Origin: Anabas testudineus
Taxonomy: Eukaryota > Chordata > Actinopteri > Anabantiformes > Anabantidae
Direction: 5' to 3'
Assembly (NCBI RefSeq): GCF_900324465.2
Contig: NC_046626.1
Span: 11,080,459 to 11,144,458 of the forward strand
Length of the DNA stretch: 64,000 nt
Numbering within the stretch: position 1 is the first letter of the stretch; the number at the start of each line of letters is the position of its first letter. The notes below the pieces were generated by a model, which had not been told where the DNA came from, did no database searches, and saw only the letters and a program-made list of their open reading frames with translations. Below, piece by piece: positions 33,093-51,379 of this stretch. The translations under genes were made by a program, and so were the position numbers.

Positions 33093-34004
33093 TCTGGCTG
33101 TTCAGCTGATCCACAGAAATGTTGTTTAGTTCAAATATTGATCGATTTAAGACGTTGTTAGCAGCACTAGGAAATATGTACTACACAGTTAACATGATGA
33201 ACTAACTATGCTTTTATTATAAATGGTATAACCTTATCTCTTCGATGTATCACCATCTTATCTTTAATAACTTTATTACTGGTTAATAAATCTAATGGCA
33301 ACTTTTGGGTTGCCAGGTTGTGGGGAATCCTCCATCACCATTACACCTTCACCTTAAGATCTATATTTATGACGGGATCCCTCCTAACTACAAGAACAGA
33401 TCTGCAGAGCATACACCAAAATCCATTATTAATCTGCTTACCAACATTTATAGACCTTTATTAATACTTTAACATTTACAGTTGACTTGTATTTTTGCTG
33501 AAGGCTTACTACAAGTCACAAGAATCACATGCAGTTTACTAACAAATAAGCATTAATAACTCTAGACTTCAGGCTAATTAAAAAATGCTTTATTAACATT
33601 TACTCATACACAACTTATCAGGTGGTACAAAACTGAATCTTCCTCATATTTCAAAAGTTATGTTACACACTGTGCTTGATATTTTGTATAAACCTTTGTT
33701 GGAAGGGTATATTTAAATACAGTTATGAACAAAATTACTTACTTTCTCTCAAACAAACTTGACACAAAATCCATCTGTCACACAAAACCAATATGACATG
33801 TTCAAAAAGGAAATTAAAAATATACTGTAAAATATTTTTTCACACAACATTTAACTTATCACCAAAGACTATAAAAGCAAAAGAATATTTAGCTCTTTGT
33901 TTTCTTCTCAAACCTTTGACCCCATGAAATACAAATCAAACACTGGTCTTGCCAATAAAAAAAAAAAGACATAACAGTTATAATGAGTTAGTGTTTTAAT
34001 ACAT
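33093..34004. other. Spacer between selenot promoter and kif2c 3' end
   Basis: AT-rich, no exon, transposon or RNA gene recognised. Confidence 0.5.
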
Positions 34005-34010
34005 TTTATT
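34005..34010 (-). terminator. Poly(A) signal of kif2c
   Basis: AATAAA on the minus strand, 88 bases after the stop codon. Confidence 0.6.
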
Positions 34011-34097
34011 TAACACAGTAAATACAATGATAAAAATCGAAAGCAACAGCTTCAAAACAGACAAAAATGTTATTCTGAGTGGGTTTCTGAGTTCATC

Positions 34098-40472
<6,375 letters not shown>

Positions 40473-40760
40473 CTTAGCTTCTTCTCTCGGCTCTGACGGA
40501 GAAATCAAAATCCAGGACTTATTAACGAGCTGACTCGAGCTGGAGCTAATATGCCCTAGCTGCTATTAAATTATGCGCTCCCTTCATCAATAAATTGTAA
40601 CATTAATCGCTCTATTTTGTTATATTGTTTGTTTATCTTCTGCTAAAGAACGACAAAATCACTCTTACCGTTTCCAACACCGCCCAAGATTTAAAATTAC
40701 GCTACTTCCGGGTGTTTAGCGATCTGATTGGCTGTCATCAAGACGTCCTTTGCGACTTTC
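40473..40760 (-). promoter_or_regulatory. kif2c 5' leader, leader intron and promoter
   Basis: On the minus strand a donor (GTAAGAGT, 40668-40661) and an acceptor (CCGTCAG ending at 40493) suggest an intron in the 5' leader, 20 bases before the ATG. Upstream lie TTTAAA (40690-40695, CHR-like), an ETS site CCGGAAG (40711-40705) and a CCAAT box (40731-40727), without a TATA box. CCAAT plus CHR is the known layout of G2/M genes such as mitotic kinesins. The exact start site is not visible. Confidence 0.55.
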
Positions 40761-43700
40761 TTCTTCTATGTTTTATTTCTGGTTAAATCCAAATGGGTGC
40801 CACCAAGTGGACAAATGAGGGATTTCATTTTTAGACGAAATCAGTTGTCAGGTGACTAGAACTTGGTTAAACAATTAAAACATAATTAAAAAGAGACGTA
40901 TGACAACACAAAGGGACAAAAAAAATCTAACAACAGAGGCCAAAAAGACACACAACATAACCACTAACAGAAAGATTTTGTGAAAATGAGACACACAACT
41001 CCAAAAACAGACACGAAAATAAATCTAAAAAGACCAAAATTATTATATTCCAAAATGCAATGAGCTTGTAATATCTGATGAGCTGTTATGAATTAATAGG
41101 CTACTAAACACCATGTGGAGTAATTTGATTTAACATAACATCTGAAGTAATATACTTCTTATTGATGGTATCTTTAATCATCTATGATGCACTTTATTTT
41201 TGTCCTGCTTATGATGCAGGAGAAACAGAATACATCAGTATACTAATCTAAATAGACGAAGATGAAATACATCAAAATAACATATTCCATATTGTGAATA
41301 TAGGCCCGTAGCCTAAGAGATATTCAGTTTTTCAGAATGCTTTTTAAACCCCTGATTGTATTATTTATGACTATTTATGACAATATTACACTCACAGAAC
41401 TTGGTAAAATGCAATTAACCTTGATTTTAATGACCTGGTTGTCTTTCCAATCAAATCCCACAGATAGGTAGATAGACAGATAATTGCATCCCATATATCC
41501 AGACATGTGAATTCATGAATTGAACTGTAACAGATAGGACTGCTGTTTCCTCATCAGTCTGCAGTTGTACCCGAATGATGCTGAACATTGATCCGTTTAG
41601 CCTGCTGCATTTCATCCATGTGACCGCAGAAATCCAGTGTTTGTCCACATCCTTCCTCCCTCCCCACACCCACTGCAAATCAGGCACAACAGCGCCGTAG
41701 CCCATGACATCAACAATCAGGGACAGCTGGAGACTGACCCATAATGCAGTTCAGCCTTCACCCCTTCCTCCAAGCCTCCCTACACCCCCCCCAGCCTCCA
41801 AACCTACTAACTATACACAAGCTGGACTTATGTATACACATTCCCTACAAGCGAACACTGACACATGACAAATCAAAGGTCTGATAAACAGCTTGCGCTG
41901 AACAATTTCCCCTCACCACCAAAGGATGAAAAATAAACAAATCCTTGTTGGTTGGCCTGACCAGACCATTTGGTGGGTCTGTCTGTCGATGACTGGGTGG
42001 CCCAGGCCTGCTCGGTGTGAGGCCTGGGTTGGAGCCACAACTGTTTCCTGTGAGCAGCCCAACCCCCAGAACCTCTCCACAACTGGCTTAGTGGGTGGTA
42101 TTCCCCTCCTTCTTTTCCTCTCATGCCCTAAACTCCTACACACTCTCTCTCTCAAGCCCTCCTCTCTCCCTCAGTGCTCACAATCTGAGCACACCTTCCA
42201 GTCAGTCCATCCATTCTCACAACCTTAAGTTCCCCCCTAATGACACTGAGTGAGACACAGAGTCCATCTGCTGTATTTAAATAATAAAAATAATAATAAA
42301 AAGATTATTGTTCATGTGTTTAATTGGTTCTGAATTATTCTCTGTCTACAAAAACACATACAGAGAAAAAAAAAATCAACTCCCCATGATTCCAAATTAA
42401 GAGTTGACACCACTGTGAATGAGCGTGCTTCATTTCTGTGGTATTTAAATTTGTATAATTAATCATAATTGTCAAACCAGCCTAATGGATGTTGTGCATG
42501 CTAAACAACCACAGCCTCACTGGTTTGAGTCTGGTTGGAGACCTTTGTTGCATCTTTCTCTGTCCACATTTCCTGTCCTCCGATTGACTGATAAAAAAAC
42601 ATATATTTGTATAGCTGTGCTACATTTGACGACATGATTGGAAACTGACTTTTTTACAACCAATCCCTTTAAAAGTAATCCTGCCTAGTAACAGCACTTG
42701 GTAGTAATGGTGCTTGATCGGAGAGTGACTAGCTCTTGTATCTGTTGGCCCCAAGTCTGTTTAACCTTTTTCCAATTGTCCACAAACATATTCTGTCAGT
42801 CTAAAAAAAATGGTAGAGGCCATGGCTCTGTTCCCTTATACAGACTAAATAAACACACATGCACATAGTGCGTGAGCTGAGCACACTTACAAGCCACCCA
42901 GGAAGGCTGATAGTGTAGGAGAGAAACAGAGAGAGGAACACAGATTAAATGCTGAGATCTAAGAAGACTGGACGTTTGATTATTGTAACTAGTTTAATGA
43001 CATCATTCTTTTGCAGACATGGCAATTGATATCAATACTTCAGGTCTTCAGAATGATATAGGCCTTTGATAGTTTCTTTAATCTCATGCTTGTAATACTT
43101 GAACGTCTTCTGTGTCTCGCCTTGTTTTGTGGAGTTGTATTCTACAACATGACCAGCAGAGAGCATTGTAGGTACAAACAGAAAGAGCAGCAAACAAATT
43201 CTGGACCTGGAAAGAGGAGCACTAATAAGACATGTGATATTAGAATAAAACCTTTCTCCTCTTTATACGCTTCCCTACAGATTTGATTTATTTGATTTAA
43301 TGAGTGTCCAGTATAGCCGCAGCAGACATTTAAACCTCCTTTAGCCAAGGAACCAAACTGAGCAAATACTCAGTGAGTCTGGAACATTCACTCATTTAAA
43401 CATATTAGTATTCTTGGCATGTAGGGATCCACTGAAACATGCCAGTGACCCATTTTGGTTCCCAGCCCATCATTTAAAAAGCTGCCACAGACTAAGCTTA
43501 CTCTTCAAACATCAATCACTTCACGCAGCGAAAAGGTTCAGCAAGGTGTTTATTCACCTTTGAGCTCCGCCACTCTTACGCAGCCCTCTGCCAAGTGCCA
43601 ATGAAGTTTTCCCAGCTGGCAAAATCTATTTGTTTCCTCAGCTATAATTTTGTTTATTTATTTGGTCTTTGCAGTAATGAGTGGTCAGACTAATACACAC

Positions 43701-45987
43701 AGCTGCAGTTACACTACGGGAACGTCTGTCCACATCACAGCACAGCATCACCAATAGATGGATCTGTGAAAATAACACAGTGACACTGTATATTCATGTT
43801 ACTTTATGAACACATACACAGTTAGTTATTATCTCAAAAATAGCTTAAACTTCAGCCAGATGTGCGCTACTACACATACATGCAAGAACAAACAAGTAAG
43901 AAAATCTTACAACCAATTAAAAACTGGCATGACACTTATTCACTAGACATGTGGGACACTTTTAAGGCCGTTTTATGACATTTGGGGGCATAAAGATCTT
44001 GTGGGCTACACTTTTAGAATGTCATTAGTGTTATTCCTTCACACCCACAGCCTCACACACATGTTCAGTCACCAGCTCTTGGTTTCTCAATTTCCCCATT
44101 TGGTCAGTAACTAGTCCACAGGGCCACTCTGTCATTTTCTCTGTTGGTCTTCGTCAGTTTTCCATTTCATGCTCTGCAGCACAAAACATGAGAAGGCTCC
44201 TTCACTGCAACACTACTGAAAGTAAAATAAGGTTTTCAGCTTGAAACATAATCTAAATGTTTCGATAGAAATAAAATGCATCTGAAACAAAGTCTAATCC
44301 ATGACTGTGAACTGAACCCATAAATTCTATTCTTAAATTCAATCAGTTTCTTTACACGAACCATAAAGACTGAGATACAGCAGGCCCACATAGAGCCTCT
44401 TTAAGGGAACACCAATCAAAACCACAAACCATGAATAGCCCAGAACTGTGTTAGTGTGCTTTTGAAATTAATCCTTAAAACCCACCAGTGTTTCTCTTTT
44501 CTTTTTTACGGGACTCACCAGAGAAGTCGTGTGTTTGCTCACATAGTGCAGGGTACAACATGTGGACCCCGAATACATCTAAGGAGAACTACACCTGCAC
44601 GTTCTTAGAAACCACGCCAACAAGATGCACTCCATAAATTTCCATCTTATCACGTGATTTTTGTCTTTTTTTTTGGATCCACTAAAGTTTTATCTTCTCA
44701 TGTTAAGAGACTAAAATGGCCTATGTGGTGATTTAATCACAAAATGTTACATTAAAAACCAACTTACTTTAAGAAAAGTTGTAGAAACAAGGTCATTTGA
44801 CTCTAGTGCAGCAGCCTCATTCTGTGCTCATTCAAAATACAAACAAGTTGACTTAGCACACCAGTGTTACTGGTCCAACAAAATACAAAAACATGTTTAA
44901 CGAGAGGAAGATTGATGTTCCAGTGCTGGGAAATGAGCCTCCACAACAGGATAATATTTTTAAATTGAGGAATTACAGCTTAGAGTCACCTCTCCATGAA
45001 AAAATGTGAACCTCTGACTCACATAGCTTGGATTAATTTTCCCATTGCACTGATGATTTATTTAAAAAAAAAACAACAAAAAAAACATTTTAATGTTTCA
45101 GTTGCCTACTATCTGACAAACTCGCTGGGCTAAATAACGTCTTGTTAGCTAAGAAAATCAGCAAGAGCCCCCGACTTGTGACAGATAGAGGATTAGCTGT
45201 TGGCATGAACTGACAAAGAAAACATCATGTACAAGCTCGTGGTTAATAAACAAAATTTACAGAAATTAGGAAACTTTGAGTTCTGAAGAGTGGGTAAGAA
45301 ACGCAACAGCAAACGTTGGCTCATCACTAAAGAAGTCGAAGTAGCCCTCTTGCACATCACCACTCACAGGGTTTATATTGCTTTTATGTAGAAGGCTTCA
45401 CTGAATCACCGAGTATCAACACTGTCACCGTGAACCGCTCTACTACCACTTCTCGGATGGATGTGACCGAGTAAACTAATTTACTCAACCCTTACCGTAA
45501 TGAGCTTCTTACACTGTAGTGTTAGTTTTATTGTCAGTGCTCACCAAACGTGTTAATGCCTTTGTTTGCCTTTTCCATTGCATACACAATGAATTGGCAG
45601 AGCCTGAGACAAACGATGCTGCAAAAACACGCTCATGCATGGTGTCAATTATAGTTTATCCTCTGGTTTGCCTAACTTGCTGTAGAGTTTAGGCTCTGGC
45701 TCTGCCTTATTGCTCCCCAGCCTGCCCCAGTCCTCCTCCTCCTCTCCTCTTCGCCACATGAAATGGCTGTCTGTGCCAGCCTAGTGCTGAGCCTTCATTA
45801 GCTTTTACTACCCCACTTGGATGTGTTTAGCTTTGCTCTCTTTCTCTCACTCTCTATGTATGTCTCACTGTGTATGTGTGTGTCTGTGTCTGCGTATGTT
45901 TAATTACCGACCCCCACCCTCACTTTGGAGGACCTCTCAATGCCATGCCACCATATCATTACACTGTGGCTGCAATTTAAACTTCAG

Positions 45988-45988
<1 letters not shown>

Positions 45989-46027
<39 letters not shown>
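45989..46027. repeat. (CA)n microsatellite
   Basis: About 19 CA units. Confidence 0.95.
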
Positions 46028-46029
<2 letters not shown>

Positions 46030-46488
46030 ACCAACATACCCTGGCTGGCCTGCAAATTGTAAAGCAGAGACAGTGGGGTACTGTAAAGAGCTCGGCTATT
46101 CTGTGCTAGCATGTACAAAGAAAGTTATGCAGACGTAGAAAGAAAACAGAAAAAAACAAACACGCACAACAAAAAATTGCAATACCACAGCGCAGCGCAT
46201 CCCGAGTGATCCGCAACTGCGTCTGGTGTTCAAACTGTTATTGTTTGAACTAAACAAACCACTTATAAACACAAGGCCTCTGCCTTACGAGGCTCATATT
46301 TAGGCCCTTCTGTAAACAGCACAGCACAGAATGAATCAATTAAAAGGGCATTACGCTGGTTCCTGTTTATTTAAAGCATGTTTACACTATACGGGCCCTC
46401 CTGCCTGTCTGCATGATTGCCTGGAACTTCGTATTCCTCCTCCTCCCCCTGCCACCCCTCAATAGACCTGGTCATGGCCAAGGTAAAT

Positions 46489-46511
46489 CACACACACACA
46501 CACACACACAC
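46489..46511. repeat. (CA)n microsatellite
   Basis: About 11 CA units. Confidence 0.9.
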
Positions 46512-46668
46512 TCATATAGAGCATAGATTACAAACACATTTGTAATCGTTGAAGAGTATTTTCAGTAAATATTGATCTCGTCCTTCCTCTGTTTCTGCAA
46601 GAGATGATTAGAAGAACTCAGTTGGAGCAACAATCTGGTGCAGTGTGCAATCACAGAGCAAGAACACA

Positions 46669-46772
46669 TATAAATACACGCAGCAGAGGCAGCAGAGAGG
46701 CTCAACTCTCAAAGGAGCGTTCAGTTTCAGAGCAACAGCCTCAGTATGGTGACAGAGTCCAGCGATTGTATT
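46669..46772 (+). promoter_or_regulatory. Candidate TATA promoter with a short first coding exon
   Basis: TATAAATA at 46669-46676 is followed, about 70 bases on, by an ATG at 46746 that opens MVTESSDCI and then a perfect donor (GTAAGT at 46773). Spacing is right for a start site near 46700 and a leader of about 45 bases. I do not recognise the peptide. A strong acceptor at about 48055 (long T run then GTTCGCAG) could be its partner, but the joined frame stops after seven more codons. It may be a small-peptide or non-coding transcript, or chance. Confidence 0.3.
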
Positions 46773-47609
46773 GTAAGTGAATGAATTATTGAACTAACAT
46801 GTGCGTGGATTGGTCAAAAGAGGATTTGATGGCAAATGCTTGGAAACGTTGCCATACGTGCTGAGCACGGTTAGGAGTAATAATCGCATTAGGTGCGATG
46901 GCCTCACTAGAAAGAGGTTACAATTAAATGTTCCATTAAAAAAAACAGAATTTTGACCACAAATTAGTTGAAGAATCTAAGAGTATTGATTCACTGGGAT
47001 TATAAATTATACAGTAATCACAATCACAACAGTCCAGGAGACGACTTTAAAGGCTTTAAAAGTTGCGACTTAATCCCAGACAATCTAAAAAAACATGATT
47101 GTTTTGGAAAATGCTCTGTACATGATCACCATATGAGAAACTGTGGTAAGAAAGCTCTGATCTCGGTACTTTCCAATCTCACAAGTACGTTTCAGGAGCC
47201 TGAGCTGCTCCCATTGAGATCTGGGGGTGGTGTTGATCATCTGTATTTCTCAGGTCAAACTATTACTTTCTGTATTTGTGTTACAATACAAGTTCACTGA
47301 TTTCTCTTCTTTGATGGACAAAATCCAATGTTACATTGACCACATGATATAAAAACGAATTAGAAAACATAAATATCTGTCGCTGGCCTGTGGCTGTGAG
47401 ACAGTTGCATTGTGAAACAAAGCATTGCTGTGGATGTGAAGGGAAACAATCCCCATACCCCACATTTGTGTGGTATGTCACCCTGAAGTCTGCTTTCTCA
47501 CTGGCTTTACAGCTAATTCCGCCATTCTTCTCTGCTGCGCTTAGTGCAAAAGTACAAACACATACACCACCCCCTACTTCACACAGACACGCTTGCCAGT
47601 GCATGTTTT

Positions 47610-47660
47610 CGCGCGCGCGCGCGCACGCACACACACACACACACATGCACACACACACAC
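47610..47660. repeat. (CG)n(CA)n alternating purine-pyrimidine tract
   Basis: Seven CG units run into CA units with few breaks. Such tracts form Z-DNA readily. Confidence 0.9.
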
Positions 47661-47748
47661 TTTACTAATCAGCCCTATTGAATTCCAGCAACAATGGGCG
47701 CTCATCCTCGGGCCACCCAAGCAGTGCACACACTCACACTCGCACTCG

Positions 47749-47770
47749 CACACACACACACACACACACG
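47749..47770. repeat. (CA)n microsatellite
   Basis: About ten CA units after an imperfect CACTCG run. Confidence 0.9.
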
Positions 47771-48055
47771 TATACACAACCACACCAGCATCACCAGATC
47801 ATGAGTTCAGTCTTTTGTTCCTTCTTTGTGTTTTCCTTTCCTCCATTGATCTCACCTTCACACACAGGTCAGGAGTTGGCACTGAGAGATTGTGTTATCT
47901 GGGCAATCAGCTGCTATCTGGGCCCACACACTGCACTCACACACACTGAGAGGAGGGAGCGGGGTCTCTAAGCACAGTTACATCCACACACTTGCACATG
48001 TAGAAGATTAACAGTTTTCTCTTTTTATTCTCTTGTTTTTTTTTTTTGTTCGCAG

Positions 48056-49085
48056 CTGCTAATATTTCTCAATATTTGAGTTTGCTTTCAAAACAGCACA
48101 ACAGAAGACAATGTGGACTAAACCGTTTCTTTGCTTCAACACAAAACGCTTTCAATCAATGTTTAAACAGTCTGTAATACTGTCTAATTTACTGTAGTAC
48201 TAAATTTACAAAACCTAACTTAACACAAAATGAAAGCACGTACAGTATTTTAGCAATTTGTTATGTTCTGGTATACACAATTAGATCATACAACACTGAG
48301 CTCCTGTTTTTCTTCCTACATGACCTCAACGAAAGACTTGTGCCAGGTCGTGAAATAGAGCAGGTCGGGCTGACTGCACAAAGTTTTGTAACTGTGTGAT
48401 AATGTAGGGTTTCCTTATTTTCTTCCATTGTTGGTTTGTTTACCGTCCATTTCTCTCACGTCCTCTCGCTTTAATTTATTTCATCGTTGAGGTGAAAAGC
48501 TAATGACAAGTCACCTGATCAGATGTGGTCTGGATACTTTGCCAAGATGGATGAGCCGCGCAAAACATAATTTCTAGGTGTAACCTGGTTGAGAAGATTA
48601 AGAGCCAACTGCAGGAGATTATAGGCTTAACTAGACTAGTTATGTTTACTGTACATGTCCAGAGCTCTCATGTGAACTATGTGAATATGTATAATTTTAC
48701 ATCACATTACTGGAGAAGCTTTTGTGTGCATTTGAAATTACTCTGTACGACAAAGGCTAAAAACCAAAGTCTGTTGATTACATTTCTCATTTACTCCACC
48801 GTAGGGTAACAAAATGCATGCAGTGCCCTTCAAGTTATCATTTTATCTTGGTTTTAGCCAAACAAGAAAGTAAATACGTGAAATTATTAAAGATAGTGGT
48901 AATCTATGTTGTGAGGCCTCCTGTTGTTAGTTTTCTTTTAGGTCAGTGTGTTCAGAGAGACGTTGTTGTCTTGTTGGGAAACTAATATCAGTGTTCTGCT
49001 GAATTGATGATGTGCGTATGACGACGCTGTCTATGATTATACAGTGCTGAAATGTATAAATTTAATAAACTGTGAGGTTCGTTTT
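48056..49085 (+). other. Possible terminal exon of an unrecognised transcript
   Basis: It begins after a strong acceptor (T-rich run and CGCAG) and ends near an AATAAA at about 49064. No open frame of note lies between. Support is only the splice and poly(A) signals, so this is weak. Confidence 0.2.
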
Positions 49086-50533
49086 ATTCTTTCCGTGTGT
49101 TCTTGTAGGCGAGTTTCACTCTTGAAAAATGTGTCAAACTGTTAAACTGAATCTAGAAAATCTACTTGCAAAAGATGCTTTCTTGGCTGTAGCGTGTGGC
49201 AAAGAGAAAACTTGGCAGCAAAATACATCATTTGGCAAATTTGAACTAATGTGAAGAGAGATGCATAGGTTGTCCTGTGTTCACTGTTTTGATCACTTTG
49301 CCCTGACATTTGATTTATTTATTTTTTTGTACTGCTCACTAACAAACAAGAAATTAGTTCCATAGGTTTACACAATAATTGGATAAAATCTGTCTCTCAC
49401 ACAATTAATTAATCAGGATCCAGATGGTGTATTAGTCACAGTTTGGAAGCTGCCCAACATGACACAACAGTCATTACCACACACACATTTTGAATCATGT
49501 TTTTTTTATTTTTTTTATTACATAATCTGTGAAACATCATCTAAACAAGGCGACAGGAGACTCACACAACTTTATAAATTGGTCATTTGTGACCAGTTTA
49601 TTTTCCACTTTCTATTGTGCAGATTTATTCCTTAATGCGAGGCTCATAGATAAAATATAGGACGCAAGCACAAACGAGGGTTAAGGTTTCAGTGTCTGGA
49701 TTGCAGGTATGGTTAAGATCGGCACCATAAAACTGTATGTGTTGGAAATAGGCCTGTGACTTCCCATTTGCTTCTGATTATATAGTTCATTTAACTCTGG
49801 GATTTAGAATGAAATGAATGGGTTATTCAGGATTTTTATGTCTTGCCTCAGTGTGCTCTTAAATTAAAATATTATTACAATCACATAAAATAAATGGAGT
49901 ATTTTAACTGTAAAGACCGGGTACAGTGGTTAGCAAGACACACCTAAAAAAAGCTGTTTTATTTTTTTTATTTTCGTACATGGCAAACAGATGCTAATCA
50001 GCTACCTCTGAAGTTCTACTTTGTTCACAGCTGTGAATATTATCCTGAACTGCTGTTTACCTCATTTCTACCAGCTACAGTGTGGGATGCAGTCCAGCCC
50101 TGCTTTGACCCATAACTGGACAGCGTGTTTTTTATTTTCTTCTCACTGAGCTGTGACATTGAACACATTATGTGCTCCCACGGTGACATCACTTAGGGGT
50201 TATATTTGTTCTCATCAGTCTACCACTTTAAAGCGAAAACATTCTGGGTGCTGAACTAACTGAAGTTACATGCAAATGAAAAGAAGTCGAGCTTGTGTAG
50301 AACTACATTTCCAGGTATAAACATTGCTCTGTCCTGTCTGCTGCTATGGGTGAATGCGTGTGCGTGTGGATGAGGTTCGGTTTAGTGGCAGACGTGCATG
50401 ACAGCAACTTCAAAAGAATGAGGTATCAGATTCAGACATGGGCGGCTTTGCTTGGGCTGACAAACGAGGAGCTGTTGTGTGGGAAGCGAAGGAATTTACA
50501 GCATCTACTTTTTATCTACACAGGTGGGCCTGT

Positions 50534-50534
<1 letters not shown>

Positions 50535-50579
<45 letters not shown>
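50535..50579. repeat. (GT)n microsatellite
   Basis: About 22 GT units. Confidence 0.95.
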
Positions 50580-50580
<1 letters not shown>

Positions 50581-50663
50581 TGTGGGTGTATGTGTCTGGG
50601 TATGTAGTTTGTTTTGTGTTTGTGTTTTTAAGAATTTGAAGTACACATAAGCATAGTAGTGAT

Positions 50664-50665
<2 letters not shown>

Positions 50666-50724
<59 letters not shown>
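50666..50724. repeat. (GT)n microsatellite
   Basis: About 29 GT units, 86 bases from the previous tract and in the same orientation. Confidence 0.95.
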
Positions 50725-50726
<2 letters not shown>

Positions 50727-51379
50727 CCTTGCACAACGGCAGAGGTTTAGACAGATGAGTCACAACAATCATCCAGGAAGCTAGTGATCCCAGACACTTT
50801 CCAGGTGGTTCAGCGCTCCAGTTCAGTGATTCTCAACTTTAAGTCATTGTTCACAAAGTGGAAATGTTTTAAATAAACGTGTGTTGATCTAAAAAACATT
50901 TGCTAACAGGCTGGCGTGTGACACAAAAGTCTGTAAAGCAAGTCATTTTGAGAGATTGTTTTCTAAACCAGCCTTGTGGTTCTTTCAGTGGGTGTCAAGT
51001 CATTGACAGGAAGCTGAGTGTAACGTGATGCTTGCCCAATATGAACGAATCACCTCGGGCACAGTGAAAATCAATAAAGCGGAAACTCGAACCAGTCAAA
51101 CTCTGTCTGGTATGTTTATGTCTTATGGGGAAAAGTCTTCATTTCTCATACAAAGTCAGGAAACTGCTTGTTAGAATGGTGATCATAACTTATATTATGA
51201 TATCCTATGACGGTAAAGTTGGTATCTGTATAAACCCATCATCATCAGCGTACACTGGTAATTAATTAAGCCTAATTAGAGTGTCTCTATACAGTATTGA
51301 CCCCATTATCCCCAGATAAACACACACTGGCACACATCAAAGGACTGGAAAAGACAACGGAAACACTTTTATCATTCAA

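Larger units (their letters stand above)
40761..46668. other. Gene-poor DNA between kif2c and ptch2, left part
   Basis: No coding exon was recognised on either strand. All open frames are short and lack family features. Content is AT-rich unique DNA with CA tracts (own entries). Homeodomain-type TAATTA sequences occur near 42460-42470. Noncoding regulatory DNA for ptch2 or kif2c may lie here, but sequence alone does not show it. Confidence 0.5.
49086..51379. other. Gene-poor DNA left of the ptch2 3' end
   Basis: Nothing coding was recognised. It holds two long GT tracts (own entries) and AT-rich unique DNA. Confidence 0.5.

Noticed and set aside
41913-42228. Overlapping open frames of 80-100 codons on both strands
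   Set aside because: Open on both strands with no domain or splice context; typical of chance in a GC-richer patch.
46968-47300. 110-codon plus-strand open frame
   Set aside because: No motif, low-complexity surroundings and no promoter of its own; probably chance.
50346-50772. Open frames rich in Val/Cys or Thr/His
   Set aside because: They are translations of GT/CA microsatellites.
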